Origin: Synechococcus sp. PCC 7502
Lineage (GTDB): Bacteria; Cyanobacteriota; Cyanobacteriia; Pseudanabaenales; Pseudanabaenaceae
Length of the DNA stretch: 64,000 nt
NCBI RefSeq assembly: GCF_000317085.1
Contig: NC_019702.1
Span: 3,378,394 to 3,442,393, forward strand
Direction of reading: 5' to 3'
Below are positions 18,956 to 26,474 of this stretch, in pieces. The position numbers and the translations under genes are program-made. The notes under the pieces were generated by a model. The model searched no databases and was not told the DNA's origin. It saw only the letters and a program-made list of their open reading frames with translations. Numbering within the stretch: position 1 is the first letter of the stretch; the number at the start of each line of letters is the position of its first letter.

Positions 18956-20082
18956 CCAAATCGTTAAATACGAGCTACAGATAAAGCCTCTAAAATATAA
19001 TCCCACCCAACAATCGAAGCAATTACCTCCTGAGTCATAACTTCTAACCTTTCCCGCATTAATGCACGCAACTGGTCAAGATCTTTTGGCAGTTTCCACC
19101 TCAACCCTAATTTGAAATGCTGCCACACTCTTTCAATGGGATTAGTCTCAGGTGCATGGGCAGGCTGAAATAGCAAAATAATATTTTTAGGAATCTTTAA
19201 CCGTTTTGCTCTGTGTGCTCCTGCTTGATCCACTTGCATAACGATGATGTCACCTTGAAAATATGCGCTTACTAAGTTCAGAAATACTTGGAAGCATTCA
19301 CTATTAAGGTGAGTAAATTCATAGAAAAAGCTTTCCCCTGTTGATGGTTCTACAATTCGATAGAGGTAAGTTGCCTTAAACTGCCACTGAACTTTACCTT
19401 TGGGTTTGACTCCTCTTGCTGTGATCTTCCTTCCACTAATTGTCTTTAACCCAATTCGTGTTTCATCTTGACAAAAGAATCTCACTTTGCCATTTAGTCC
19501 GATTATATTAATGCCAAACCAAGCAATCATGCTTATAATACTGGCAAGGTTTTTTATATGCTTCTACTTGCTCTTCTGACTTTCCTGCGCTGACTGGACG
19601 TGTCACTTTCGGTCTGGCTTTCAGCCGATATCGGACTAGATGATGCACAGTTTTATAGTTTGATTTGATTCCTAATTGGTTCTCTAACCATTGGCAGATC
19701 TGCCCATAACTTTCAAAGCCTTCTGCTTCTTCCAGCTTTTTATCAATGCTTTCTGCGCCCATTGTGGAATACTCTGTTTTCGCCCTGTTCTAGGTTTAGT
19801 CCTACTATTCCCCCTTTGCGATAATTCCCTAACCAATCTTGCAATGTAACTCGATGCCGTCCCAGTATTGTCGATGCTGTCTGGATTGTGCTTGCTTGTT
19901 TTGTTTTTAACAGATACAGCATCTGAATTCTTTCTTTATCTGATGCGGTCTTTTGCACTCTCAGCATATGTTTTAGCTCTTCTTCACTTTCTTTGATCTC
20001 TAATTTGTATACTCCTGCCATTTTTTTCTTTGAACTCGGTTTATATATTTATACCATCTGTAGCCTATACTCTTCGATTTGG
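18956..20082 (-). mobile_element. IS630-family insertion sequence, copy 1 (1127 bp)
   Basis: The element is bounded by CCAAATCG and CGATTTGG, each flanked by TA, the target dinucleotide that IS630/Tc1-mariner elements duplicate. Inside the ends the inverted repeats are imperfect but include CTACAGAT on both sides. A nearly identical element in the opposite orientation lies at 47927-49055 and is exactly 2 bases longer. This copy separated the Uma2 remnant from its upstream region. Confidence 0.9.
18964..20021 (-). pseudogene. IS630 transposase, broken into three frames
   Basis: Three overlapping frames make one transposase. First (20021-19743): helix-turn-helix half, MAGVYKLEIKESEEELKHML to GGIVGLNLEQ. 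Second (19762-19508): linker with SYGQICQWLENQLGIKSNYKT. Third (19530-18964): DDE catalytic domain with CQDETRIGLKT, MQVDQAGAHRAKRLKIP and NPIERVWQHFK, which hold the three acidic residues. The first break is shared with copy 2. This copy has one A fewer than copy 2 in each of two A-runs (A5 near 19740, A6 near 19550), adding frame breaks. It is probably inactive unless rescued by frameshifting. Confidence 0.85.
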
Positions 20083-20162
20083 TATAATTTATTTGCCAGA
20101 GTAGAACTAATGATTTATTCTCTATCTTGTACTTAACTCTTGGGTGCAATCTAAAGTCAGAC

Positions 20163-20567
20163 ATGAAAAAAACGAATTCCTCTAGTCCATCAACTCAAAT
20201 TTCTCAGTCATTTTCTCAGCAATCTGTATCTAAAATTTCAGCTAGGTCTAATCATACTAAGTCTTACGAAGCTCTGGCGACCATAGTAGTTAATGTTTTG
20301 CTTTCCACGGCGGCGATCGCTGGGCTAGTTAGATTAATCCCTGCTCAGACCGTGCAAATTGGTAAGCTCCATGAACTCGATCAAGAAGTTGCCTCCATGG
20401 AAAAATCGGTTAGTTGTCTAAAGGATGAATTTTCTCAATCTTTTGATTTAGGAAGCTCTCAGGCTGCTAGTCTTAGGGAAAAGGGCTTAATCAGTGCCAC
20501 CCAAAGACCTATTAAGTTTACGGATACTAATTCTCCTAAATTACCTGTAGCGACAAGGTGCAATTAA
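20163..20567 (+). CDS. Conserved cyanobacterial single-span membrane protein
   Basis: ATG 20163 (MKKTNSSSPSTQISQ, 134 aa) is preferred to a TTG 12 codons upstream. A Ser/Gln-rich N-terminus (about 1-45) leads into one transmembrane helix (ALATIVVNVLLSTAAIAGLV, about 48-67) and then a helical segment with LHELDQEVASMEKSVSCLKDEFSQSFD likely to be coiled coil. The arrangement resembles small septum- or envelope-associated proteins but no family function is known to me. It converges on mreD with a 12-base gap. Confidence 0.7.
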   Translation: MKKTNSSSPSTQISQSFSQQSVSKISARSNHTKSYEALATIVVNVLLSTAAIAGLVRLIPAQTVQIGKLHELDQEVASMEKSVSCLKDEFSQSFDLGSSQAASLREKGLISATQRPIKFTDTNSPKLPVATRCN

Positions 20568-20579
20568 ATTAATTCCGAT

Positions 20580-21116
20580 TTAATTCCGAACAAACTTTAG
20601 TCTAAGGGTGAAATGCAGTACAGGAGACCATAGACTGGTTAGGATCGCTGAACCTAGGGTGATTTGCTGCTGAGCTTGCCATACCTGTGCCAAACTTTGT
20701 CCCAAAACTGTTAATTGCAGAGCGATCGCTGTTTCAGAAATTATAGTCATGCCAAAGACAATTAGGGCTATGGAGATAAAGTCCTCTTGAATGTAACGCT
20801 CTTTTTGCATGAGTGCCGTTAACCCCGCGGTGATCGCCATCCCAATAGCATGAGTTGGGGCAATTACTGCACTACTAGGAATAGTCATGGCATCTTGAAT
20901 GAATCCCAGACATATCCCCATAATCACCGCCAAAAACACAGGACGTTTAAGACTCCATACTACTAGCCAAATTAATAACCAGTTGGGAGACAAGCCCAAA
21001 AGTGTCATATAGGGAAATCGGGCATATAAGGCAAGGGTACATAGTCCCAAAGATAGTAATCCAAGGACCCACTGTATCCAACTACCTAAGTTTAAGTCTG
21101 TGTCTTGATCTTGCAT
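20580..21116 (-). CDS. mreD: Rod shape-determining protein MreD
   Basis: MreD is the integral membrane component of the elongasome that links MreB/MreC to peptidoglycan synthesis. The 178-residue protein has about five hydrophobic helices and cyanobacterial MreD landmarks GLSPNWLLIWLVVWSLKRP, LGFIQDAMT and KERYIQEDFISIALIVFGM. In many bacteria it follows mreBC; here neither is adjacent, so the cluster is split. It is divergent from gcvT with only 29 bases between start codons. Confidence 0.88.
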   Translation of the reverse strand: MQDQDTDLNLGSWIQWVLGLLSLGLCTLALYARFPYMTLLGLSPNWLLIWLVVWSLKRPVFLAVIMGICLGFIQDAMTIPSSAVIAPTHAIGMAITAGLTALMQKERYIQEDFISIALIVFGMTIISETAIALQLTVLGQSLAQVWQAQQQITLGSAILTSLWSPVLHFTLRLKFVRN

Positions 21117-21145
21117 AGAAGTAGAATAGTATAAAAACTAAACCT

Positions 21146-22231
21146 ATGACAGACTTGCTTAAACACACCCCTTTGTTCGATCTTCATCTAGACGCAAAAG
21201 CTAAAATGGTCGAATTTGGTGGTTGGCAGATGCCATTGCAATACCAAGGAATTATCGCCGAACATCAAGCTGTACGGTCATCGGTGGGAATGTTTGATGT
21301 CTCGCACATGGGAAAATTTGCGATCGCTGGCAAAAATGCCTTAGGTTCACTGCAAAAGTTAGTACCCTCAAACCTAGCTAGGTTAAAAGCTGGGCAAGCC
21401 CAGTACACGGCTTTACTCAATCCTGAGGGCGGTATTATTGATGATGTGATTGTTTATTGCCACGGTGGTGATCATTGGTCAATAATTGTTAATGCCGCAA
21501 CTATAGATAAAGATCGAGGATGGATTACTGATCATTTAGAGGATTGTGAATTTAGCGATCGCTCCTCTACTCAAACTTTAATTGCCATTCAAGGCAAAAA
21601 TGCCCTTAGATATTTACAAGGAATTATTAATACTGACTTAACTCAACTTAAAAGGTTTGGACATATTAACACTGAGGTTTTAAGTAAAACTAGTTTTGTG
21701 GCACGCACAGGCTATACAGGAGAAGATGGCTTTGAACTCATGACTGATATTTCGGTGGGGCAGGAACTGTGGGCAAAATTAATAGACGCAGGTGTGACAC
21801 CATGCGGGCTGGGATGTCGAGATACCCTGAGACTAGAAGCTGGGATGCATTTGTATGGACAGGATATGAACGATCAGATTACCCCTTGGGAAGCAGATTT
21901 AGGTTGGATCATCCATTTATCTGAAAAAGCAGAATTTATTGGGCGATCGGCTTTGGAAACTCAACTGCAATCGGGTATATCCAAGCAACTAGTAGCACTG
22001 GAAATGCAGGGTAAAAATATAGCCCGTCATGACTATCCGATCGTGTTTGTGGATGAAGTTGTGGGAGTAATTACCAGTGGTACCCTATCGCCAACATTAG
22101 GAAAACCGATCGCTCTTGGTTATGTGCCAGTTTATTTAGCAGCGATCGGACAAATTGTAGAAGTACAAATTCGGAATCAAACCTATCCCGCCCAAATTGT
22201 GAAACGTCCCTTTTATAAAAGTAGTAAATAA
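21146..22231 (+). CDS. gcvT: Aminomethyltransferase (glycine cleavage T protein)
   Basis: GcvT transfers the methylene group of aminomethylated H protein to tetrahydrofolate, releasing ammonia; in cyanobacteria this serves photorespiratory glycine breakdown. The 361-residue protein contains GGWQMPLQYQGI, the catalytic-region FDVSHMG, LLNPEGGIIDDVIVY, ARTGYTGEDGFEL, CGLGCRDTLRLEAGMHLYGQDM and GVITSGTLSPTLGKPIALGYV. The family's C-terminal barrel is complete. The other glycine cleavage genes (gcvH, gcvP) are not nearby. Confidence 0.96.
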   Translation: MTDLLKHTPLFDLHLDAKAKMVEFGGWQMPLQYQGIIAEHQAVRSSVGMFDVSHMGKFAIAGKNALGSLQKLVPSNLARLKAGQAQYTALLNPEGGIIDDVIVYCHGGDHWSIIVNAATIDKDRGWITDHLEDCEFSDRSSTQTLIAIQGKNALRYLQGIINTDLTQLKRFGHINTEVLSKTSFVARTGYTGEDGFELMTDISVGQELWAKLIDAGVTPCGLGCRDTLRLEAGMHLYGQDMNDQITPWEADLGWIIHLSEKAEFIGRSALETQLQSGISKQLVALEMQGKNIARHDYPIVFVDEVVGVITSGTLSPTLGKPIALGYVPVYLAAIGQIVEVQIRNQTYPAQIVKRPFYKSSK

Positions 22232-22245
22232 GCTCAAAAGATAAA

Positions 22246-22335
22246 ATGACTCGCTTATTTTCGTGCATAGGTATTTCAGCATTATGTTGGACATTATTAA
22301 TAAGTATTATTCTTGCTATTCGACCCGCAAAATAA
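22246..22335 (+). CDS. Possible 29-residue hydrophobic peptide
   Basis: A short frame just after gcvT, starting MTRLFSCIG and ending IRPAK, has one hydrophobic stretch of about 18 residues bracketed by Arg and Arg/Lys, like the tiny single-span subunits of photosynthetic complexes. It does not match PetM, PetN, PsbM, PsaM or Psb30 as I recall them, and the upstream AAAAGATAAA is a weak ribosome binding site. It could be chance. Confidence 0.2.
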   Translation: MTRLFSCIGISALCWTLLISIILAIRPAK

Positions 22336-22432
22336 GATAAAAAATTATGCCAAACGCTTATGCTGCTACTGTTAGATGGTATTGCATCAATTTTAGTAAA
22401 TTGGAAACTATCAGCACAGATATCTAAAAACT

Positions 22433-22708
22433 CTAAAGCGTTCCTGTCTCTACTTGATCTAAGTATATAAAATCAGGAGACTTTACTCCAGCTTCAGCTC
22501 TAATCTTTACAAGTTGAGGAGATTCAAAAAAATGCTTTGCATCTTCGATAGATGTCCATGATGAAAAATGTATCACTTTATTAGGATTATTGTCGCACTT
22601 TAAAATCTGATATGTTCTCTCTCCTGCTTCTTTGCGAATTGCCGCAGCGTTATCAAAAACTTGCTTCCAAGATTCATAATCTTCAACTTCAATTAATACA
22701 TATTGCAT
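22433..22708 (-). CDS. Small dimeric alpha/beta-barrel protein, ABM-like
   Basis: A 91-residue protein, MQYVLIEVEDYESWKQVFD to YLDQVETGTL. The pattern of a hydrophobic strand, DYESWKQVFDNAAAIRKEAG helix, ILKCDNNPNKVIHFSSW strand pair, then SIEDAKHFFESPQLVKIRAEAGV helix is that of stand-alone dimeric ferredoxin-like barrels such as the antibiotic biosynthesis monooxygenase superfamily. A catalytic role cannot be read from sequence. It lies alone, downstream of and convergent with gcvT. Confidence 0.75.
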   Translation of the reverse strand: MQYVLIEVEDYESWKQVFDNAAAIRKEAGERTYQILKCDNNPNKVIHFSSWTSIEDAKHFFESPQLVKIRAEAGVKSPDFIYLDQVETGTL

Positions 22709-22765
22709 AATTTAATTGAACTGGTAGTATTTGATGACTATTAAATAATGAGTTCCTAATTTTTA

Positions 22766-22886
22766 GGACTTACGCACTCAAATTTACAAAGTACTTATAG
22801 ACGGGAGTTTGAGGGCGTAGCCCTCAATTGGGGCAAAGCCCCAAGCCCCATTTAATCAAGGTTTTTCTTTTATAATGCGTAAGTTC
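22766..22886. repeat. MITE-like element, copy 1
   Basis: About 120 non-coding bases bounded by GGACTTACGCACT and its imperfect complement ATGCGTAAGTTC. The interior holds a hairpin-prone stretch, GCCCTCAATTGGGGC. The same element in reverse orientation lies at 34261-34377. Terminal inverted repeats, small size and no coding capacity fit a miniature inverted-repeat element mobilised by a transposase elsewhere. Confidence 0.7.
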
Positions 22887-22928
22887 TGATTTTAAAATTC
22901 TGATTTCTAAAAGGACTAATCCGATATA

Positions 22929-22965
22929 AAAAATAACCCTACCTTCAGGAAACTTAGGGTGGGTT
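22929..22965 (-). terminator. Rho-independent terminator of sigA
   Basis: On the minus strand, AACCCACC and GGTAGGGTT can pair (eight pairs with one bulged A) around a 14-base loop, followed by ATTTTTTAT. It sits about 35 bases after the sigA stop codon. Confidence 0.75.
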
Positions 22966-22999
22966 AGAATTGATGAACTAAGTAGATTAATCAGTTTGG

Positions 23000-24181
23000 C
23001 TAACGGATATATTCTTTAAGGACACTATTCCGATTGGGATGGCGTAATTTACGAAGTGCTTTTGCTTCAATTTGGCGAATACGCTCACGGGTAACATTAA
23101 AGATTTGTCCAATTTCTTCAAGGGTTTTCATGCGTCCATCATCCAATCCGTAACGCAATCTCAATACATCTCTTTCCCTAGGGCTGAGGGTTCCTAATAC
23201 GCTTTCTAGGTCTTCACGCAGTAAATTCTTGGCAACTTGATCATCGGGAGTTTCTCCATCAGATTCAATAAAATCACCTAAACGTGAATCTTCTTCTTTT
23301 CCAATTGGGGTTTCTAAAGAGATGGGTAGTTGAGCCGATTTTGCAATAAATCTTAACTTCTCAATGGTCATTTCCATTCGAGTGGCAATTTCTTCTTCAC
23401 TGGGCTTACGTCCCATTTCTTGAGAGAGCAGCTTTGTAGTTTTTTTAATCCGAGAGATAGTTTCGTAAAGGTGAACAGGCAGACGAATGGTACGAGATTG
23501 ATCGGCGATCGCTCGGGTAATTGCTTGGCGAATCCACCATGTAGCGTAGGTAGAAAATTTATATCCCTTTTCATGATCAAATTTTTCGGCGGCGCGAATT
23601 AAGCCTAAGCTACCTTCTTGAATTAAGTCTTGAAAGGATAAGCCTCGGTTCATATATTTTTTAGCGATCGAAACCACTAGCCGCAAATTAGACTGCACCA
23701 TTTTGTCCTTGGCACGGCGACCAGAATGCAGACGATTTTTAAACTTGTCCAAGGGCATATCCATTTCGACTGCCCAGTCTTCCAAATTTACATCCTCAAG
23801 GTCACAATCATGTTGTTCCGCCAGTTCTCTCTGTTTATCTTCCAGTTGTAAAAGATCAGCAATTTTACGAGCAAGTTCAATTTCTTCATCGGCTCTCAGC
23901 AGTCGAATCCGCCCAATTTCCTGTAAATATAGGCGAATGGAATCTTCGGTATAGTGCTTTTTCTTAGTTTGGGCAGTAGCTTTACGTCCCCGCCGAGCCT
24001 TTGTAACTTTTCCACCTTCTCCTTCCACAGCAGGGTCTAGGGTTTCATCAATTTCATCTAGGTCATCATCTTTATCTAGGGATGCCAAGTCCATTAGGCT
24101 AGGCTCTGCTATTTGTCTGATTCTGCTGGATGATTGATTAGGCACCAGAATTTCCGTGAGTAGGTCAGTGGCTGTGGTCAT
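23000..24181 (-). CDS. rpoD: Principal RNA polymerase sigma factor (group 1, SigA/RpoD)
   Basis: The 393-residue sigma-70 factor has the acidic variable N-terminus seen in cyanobacterial SigA ([20 protein letters not shown]), region 1.2 ([21 protein letters not shown]), region 2 with [26 protein letters not shown] and [20 protein letters not shown] (2.3/2.4, -10 recognition), region 3, and region 4.2 helix-turn-helix [20 protein letters not shown]. It therefore reads as the housekeeping sigma factor. The ATG lies about 375 bases from the divergent DUF2854 gene, leaving room for a complex promoter. A terminator follows the gene. Confidence 0.95.
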   Translation of the reverse strand: MTTATDLLTEILVPNQSSSRIRQIAEPSLMDLASLDKDDDLDEIDETLDPAVEGEGGKVTKARRGRKATAQTKKKHYTEDSIRLYLQEIGRIRLLRADEEIELARKIADLLQLEDKQRELAEQHDCDLEDVNLEDWAVEMDMPLDKFKNRLHSGRRAKDKMVQSNLRLVVSIAKKYMNRGLSFQDLIQEGSLGLIRAAEKFDHEKGYKFSTYATWWIRQAITRAIADQSRTIRLPVHLYETISRIKKTTKLLSQEMGRKPSEEEIATRMEMTIEKLRFIAKSAQLPISLETPIGKEEDSRLGDFIESDGETPDDQVAKNLLREDLESVLGTLSPRERDVLRLRYGLDDGRMKTLEEIGQIFNVTRERIRQIEAKALRKLRHPNRNSVLKEYIR

Positions 24182-24557
24182 GCCGAACTCCTGTATTGAT
24201 TGCTAAAGTAAATTGTAATAATTGGGAGGTTTAGTGTTTTCAGTTAAGCGAGATTCAAGTTACCAAGACTTGCGGTAATACCAAACTGTTGAGATGCTTG
24301 AGTTAACATCATACATCTTTGTTTTTGAGATTGGTGATATGTTGATCAACTTGTGTAATCGGAACCCGTTCAATGAATACATGTTACCCAATTTTAATAG
24401 CTAAATAACTGCGATCGCAGACATCCTTAAATAAAGTTTTAAATAAAAAGTTTTAAATAAATTAGCAAGGGTTTTCACGCTTCTTCCCCAGATTATCCTA
24501 CTGGTAGATTTTGTACCAATAAATCAGATAGATTGGATTGATAATTAAGTAGGCATT
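24182..24557. other. Intergenic region upstream of sigA
   Basis: About 375 bases between divergent genes. It contains a GCGATCGC site, an AT-rich tandem repeat of roughly AAATAAAGTTTT in about three units (24427-24465), and no frame with coding character. It presumably carries the sigA and DUF2854 promoters; no clear operator was recognised. Confidence 0.5.
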
Positions 24558-25118
24558 ATGTTAAGAAAAATTTCCTTAGGTAGTATTGGTTTATTTATTG
24601 GAGGCACACTAGCCGTAGTGGGTATGATTGCTTATACAACTGGTAATTCCACCCTCAGCCTAGCTGGACTATTTTATGGGGTTCCGATTTTACTGGGTGG
24701 GGCAGCCTTAAAGTCCTCAGAAGTTAAACCCGTTCCAGTTATTCAGACTCCTTCAGAGGCAGTAATCAAATTACGCAATGAGCAGGCTACTTCTACACAA
24801 AATAAACTGCGCTTAGATGTTACCCGTTATCGCTATGGAGTCGAGGCACATTTAGATGAAGTCCTAAAAAAGCTAGGCATGAGTCCCACCGATGAAGAGC
24901 GTCCTGTTTTAAGTGCCATATATGAAGAGATTACAGAGCAGGGCTACTATAGCTTGATTCTACAGTTCGCTTCACCCTTAATTCCACCTGAAACGTGGGA
25001 ACAGAAGCAGGAGAAACTTACCCGATTTTTTGGTCCTGGGATTGTTGCAGAAATTGTACCCTTGGACAATAAAGAAATTGCCTTGAAATTAATTACGGTT
25101 CCCACTAGTCCTAATTAA
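24558..25118 (+). CDS. DUF2854 family membrane protein
   Basis: A 186-residue protein beginning MLRKISLGSIGLFIGGTL, with two N-terminal membrane spans (about 5-28 and 35-52) separated by a Gly/Asn-rich turn, then a soluble domain with DVTRYRYGVEAHLDEVLKKLGMSPTDEERPVL and a closing WEQKQEKLTRFFGPGI. These are landmarks of DUF2854, found in cyanobacteria and plastids; function unknown. It converges on the glycosyltransferase gene with a 14-base gap. Confidence 0.88.
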   Translation: MLRKISLGSIGLFIGGTLAVVGMIAYTTGNSTLSLAGLFYGVPILLGGAALKSSEVKPVPVIQTPSEAVIKLRNEQATSTQNKLRLDVTRYRYGVEAHLDEVLKKLGMSPTDEERPVLSAIYEEITEQGYYSLILQFASPLIPPETWEQKQEKLTRFFGPGIVAEIVPLDNKEIALKLITVPTSPN

Positions 25119-25132
25119 TATTTGCAGCCTCA

Positions 25133-26299
25133 CTATAATCGCAGGGTTACTTTTTGTTGATGCAAAACTTGGGAATACATTTTTTCTAACTGGGTGATAT
25201 TTGCACCTAAGCTGTACTGCTCTAAAACCCTTTGTCGAGCTTTGCGACCTAAAACATGGATCATTTCTGGATGTAAAGCAAATAAAGGTAATAGAGTACA
25301 AAGCTGGGAAATAACTTTTCTCGGATCGAGGACAATGCCAGCCCCATTAGCAAGCACCTCCCCGTCAGCACCCACATCCGTTGCTATACAGGCAACTCCG
25401 CAGGACATAGCTTCTAGGAGTGAAAGGGATAGCCCTTCGACTAAGGAAGGCAAAATAAACACATCTGCTCCCCTTAAAATTTCAATGCGTCTCTGTTCAT
25501 CGGCAATATAACCCATCCAGATAATGCCATCTTCAGAACCATAGTTGGATTTAAGGGTGGCACCCACTGGTCCATCGCCCACGATCGCTAATTTGCAATT
25601 ACTGGGCATTTTTAGTTTGCGCCAAGCACTTAATAGGGACTCAACATTTTTTTCGGCTGCCAGTCGTCCTTGATAGACATATAACCTTTCCGCTTTTAGT
25701 TCTTGCTTAATCGTAGAATAGCCGGGGGAAAATTTTTCGGGGTCAACACCGTTGGGAATTACGACAATTCTTTTTTCAGGTACACCTAATCTATGGAGAA
25801 GCGATCGCTGAATTTGTGAGAACACAATTACTTGATTATATTCTGCCAACGATGGGGCATAGATTTGATAGGTAAGCTGCTGGGTACTAGAGGTAATATT
25901 CCGCTTTTTCAGATCAAAGGGAGGATGGAACGTGGCGACCAGAGGTAGGTTTAAGTCTGCACAAATTTCTGGCAGTAAAAAATCTAGGGGAGATAAAGCC
26001 AAGGAAGCATGAACTAGATCGGGCTTGAGATTGCGTAAGGATTCGATTAAAACTTTACTACTGCGAGGAGAAGGCAGGGTATAAATTGTGGATTTATATA
26101 AAAATGGGAGAGAAACCTCTTGACTATTAAGATTATTTAACAAATGGAGGTCTTGGGGATAGTCATTAACCTCGGATTCGTCGGCAAAGTGCAAAAAATC
26201 AATGCAATGTCCTCGATCTAAAAGGGCATTAGTGATCTCACGACAGTAGGTTACGTTCCCACAAAAAGGACTTTTTTTTCCTAGCCAAGCTATACGCAT
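25133..26299 (-). CDS. Glycosyltransferase family 4 (GT-B fold)
   Basis: A 388-residue GT-B enzyme. The N-terminal Rossmann domain opens MRIAWLGKKSPFCGNVTYC. The second domain has VVIPNGVDPEKFSPGY, YQGRLAAEKNVESLL, LAIVGDGPVG and the retaining-enzyme acidic pair LPSLVEGLSLSLLEAMSCG (E, seven residues, E). It transfers a sugar from a nucleotide-sugar donor to an unknown acceptor, perhaps in exopolysaccharide or glycolipid synthesis. No membrane anchor. It is divergent from the sensor kinase gene at 26475. Confidence 0.9.
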   Translation of the reverse strand: MRIAWLGKKSPFCGNVTYCREITNALLDRGHCIDFLHFADESEVNDYPQDLHLLNNLNSQEVSLPFLYKSTIYTLPSPRSSKVLIESLRNLKPDLVHASLALSPLDFLLPEICADLNLPLVATFHPPFDLKKRNITSSTQQLTYQIYAPSLAEYNQVIVFSQIQRSLLHRLGVPEKRIVVIPNGVDPEKFSPGYSTIKQELKAERLYVYQGRLAAEKNVESLLSAWRKLKMPSNCKLAIVGDGPVGATLKSNYGSEDGIIWMGYIADEQRRIEILRGADVFILPSLVEGLSLSLLEAMSCGVACIATDVGADGEVLANGAGIVLDPRKVISQLCTLLPLFALHPEMIHVLGRKARQRVLEQYSLGANITQLEKMYSQVLHQQKVTLRL

Positions 26300-26474
26300 G
26301 AATTACTAGAGCCTACTCTTTAAGAATTAATTGAAGTATTAATTAACTTAAGTGTTAATTTAAACCCATCTAAGAATATATCAGCATAGAGTCACCATAA
26401 ATAACGGGTTAGCTAGTGATTAATTACAGGCTAAAATAATGGTTACATAACCCCAATTTGGCTCAGCTAAAGCT

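Noticed and set aside
22766-22886. CRISPR repeat or riboswitch
   Set aside because: Only one unit per site with inverted ends and no spacer array; no conserved aptamer core. A mobile element explains it better.
23703-23954. An 83-codon plus-strand frame opposite sigA
   Set aside because: Serine/arginine-rich composition is what antisense of the acidic/lysine-rich SigA region gives; no independent evidence.
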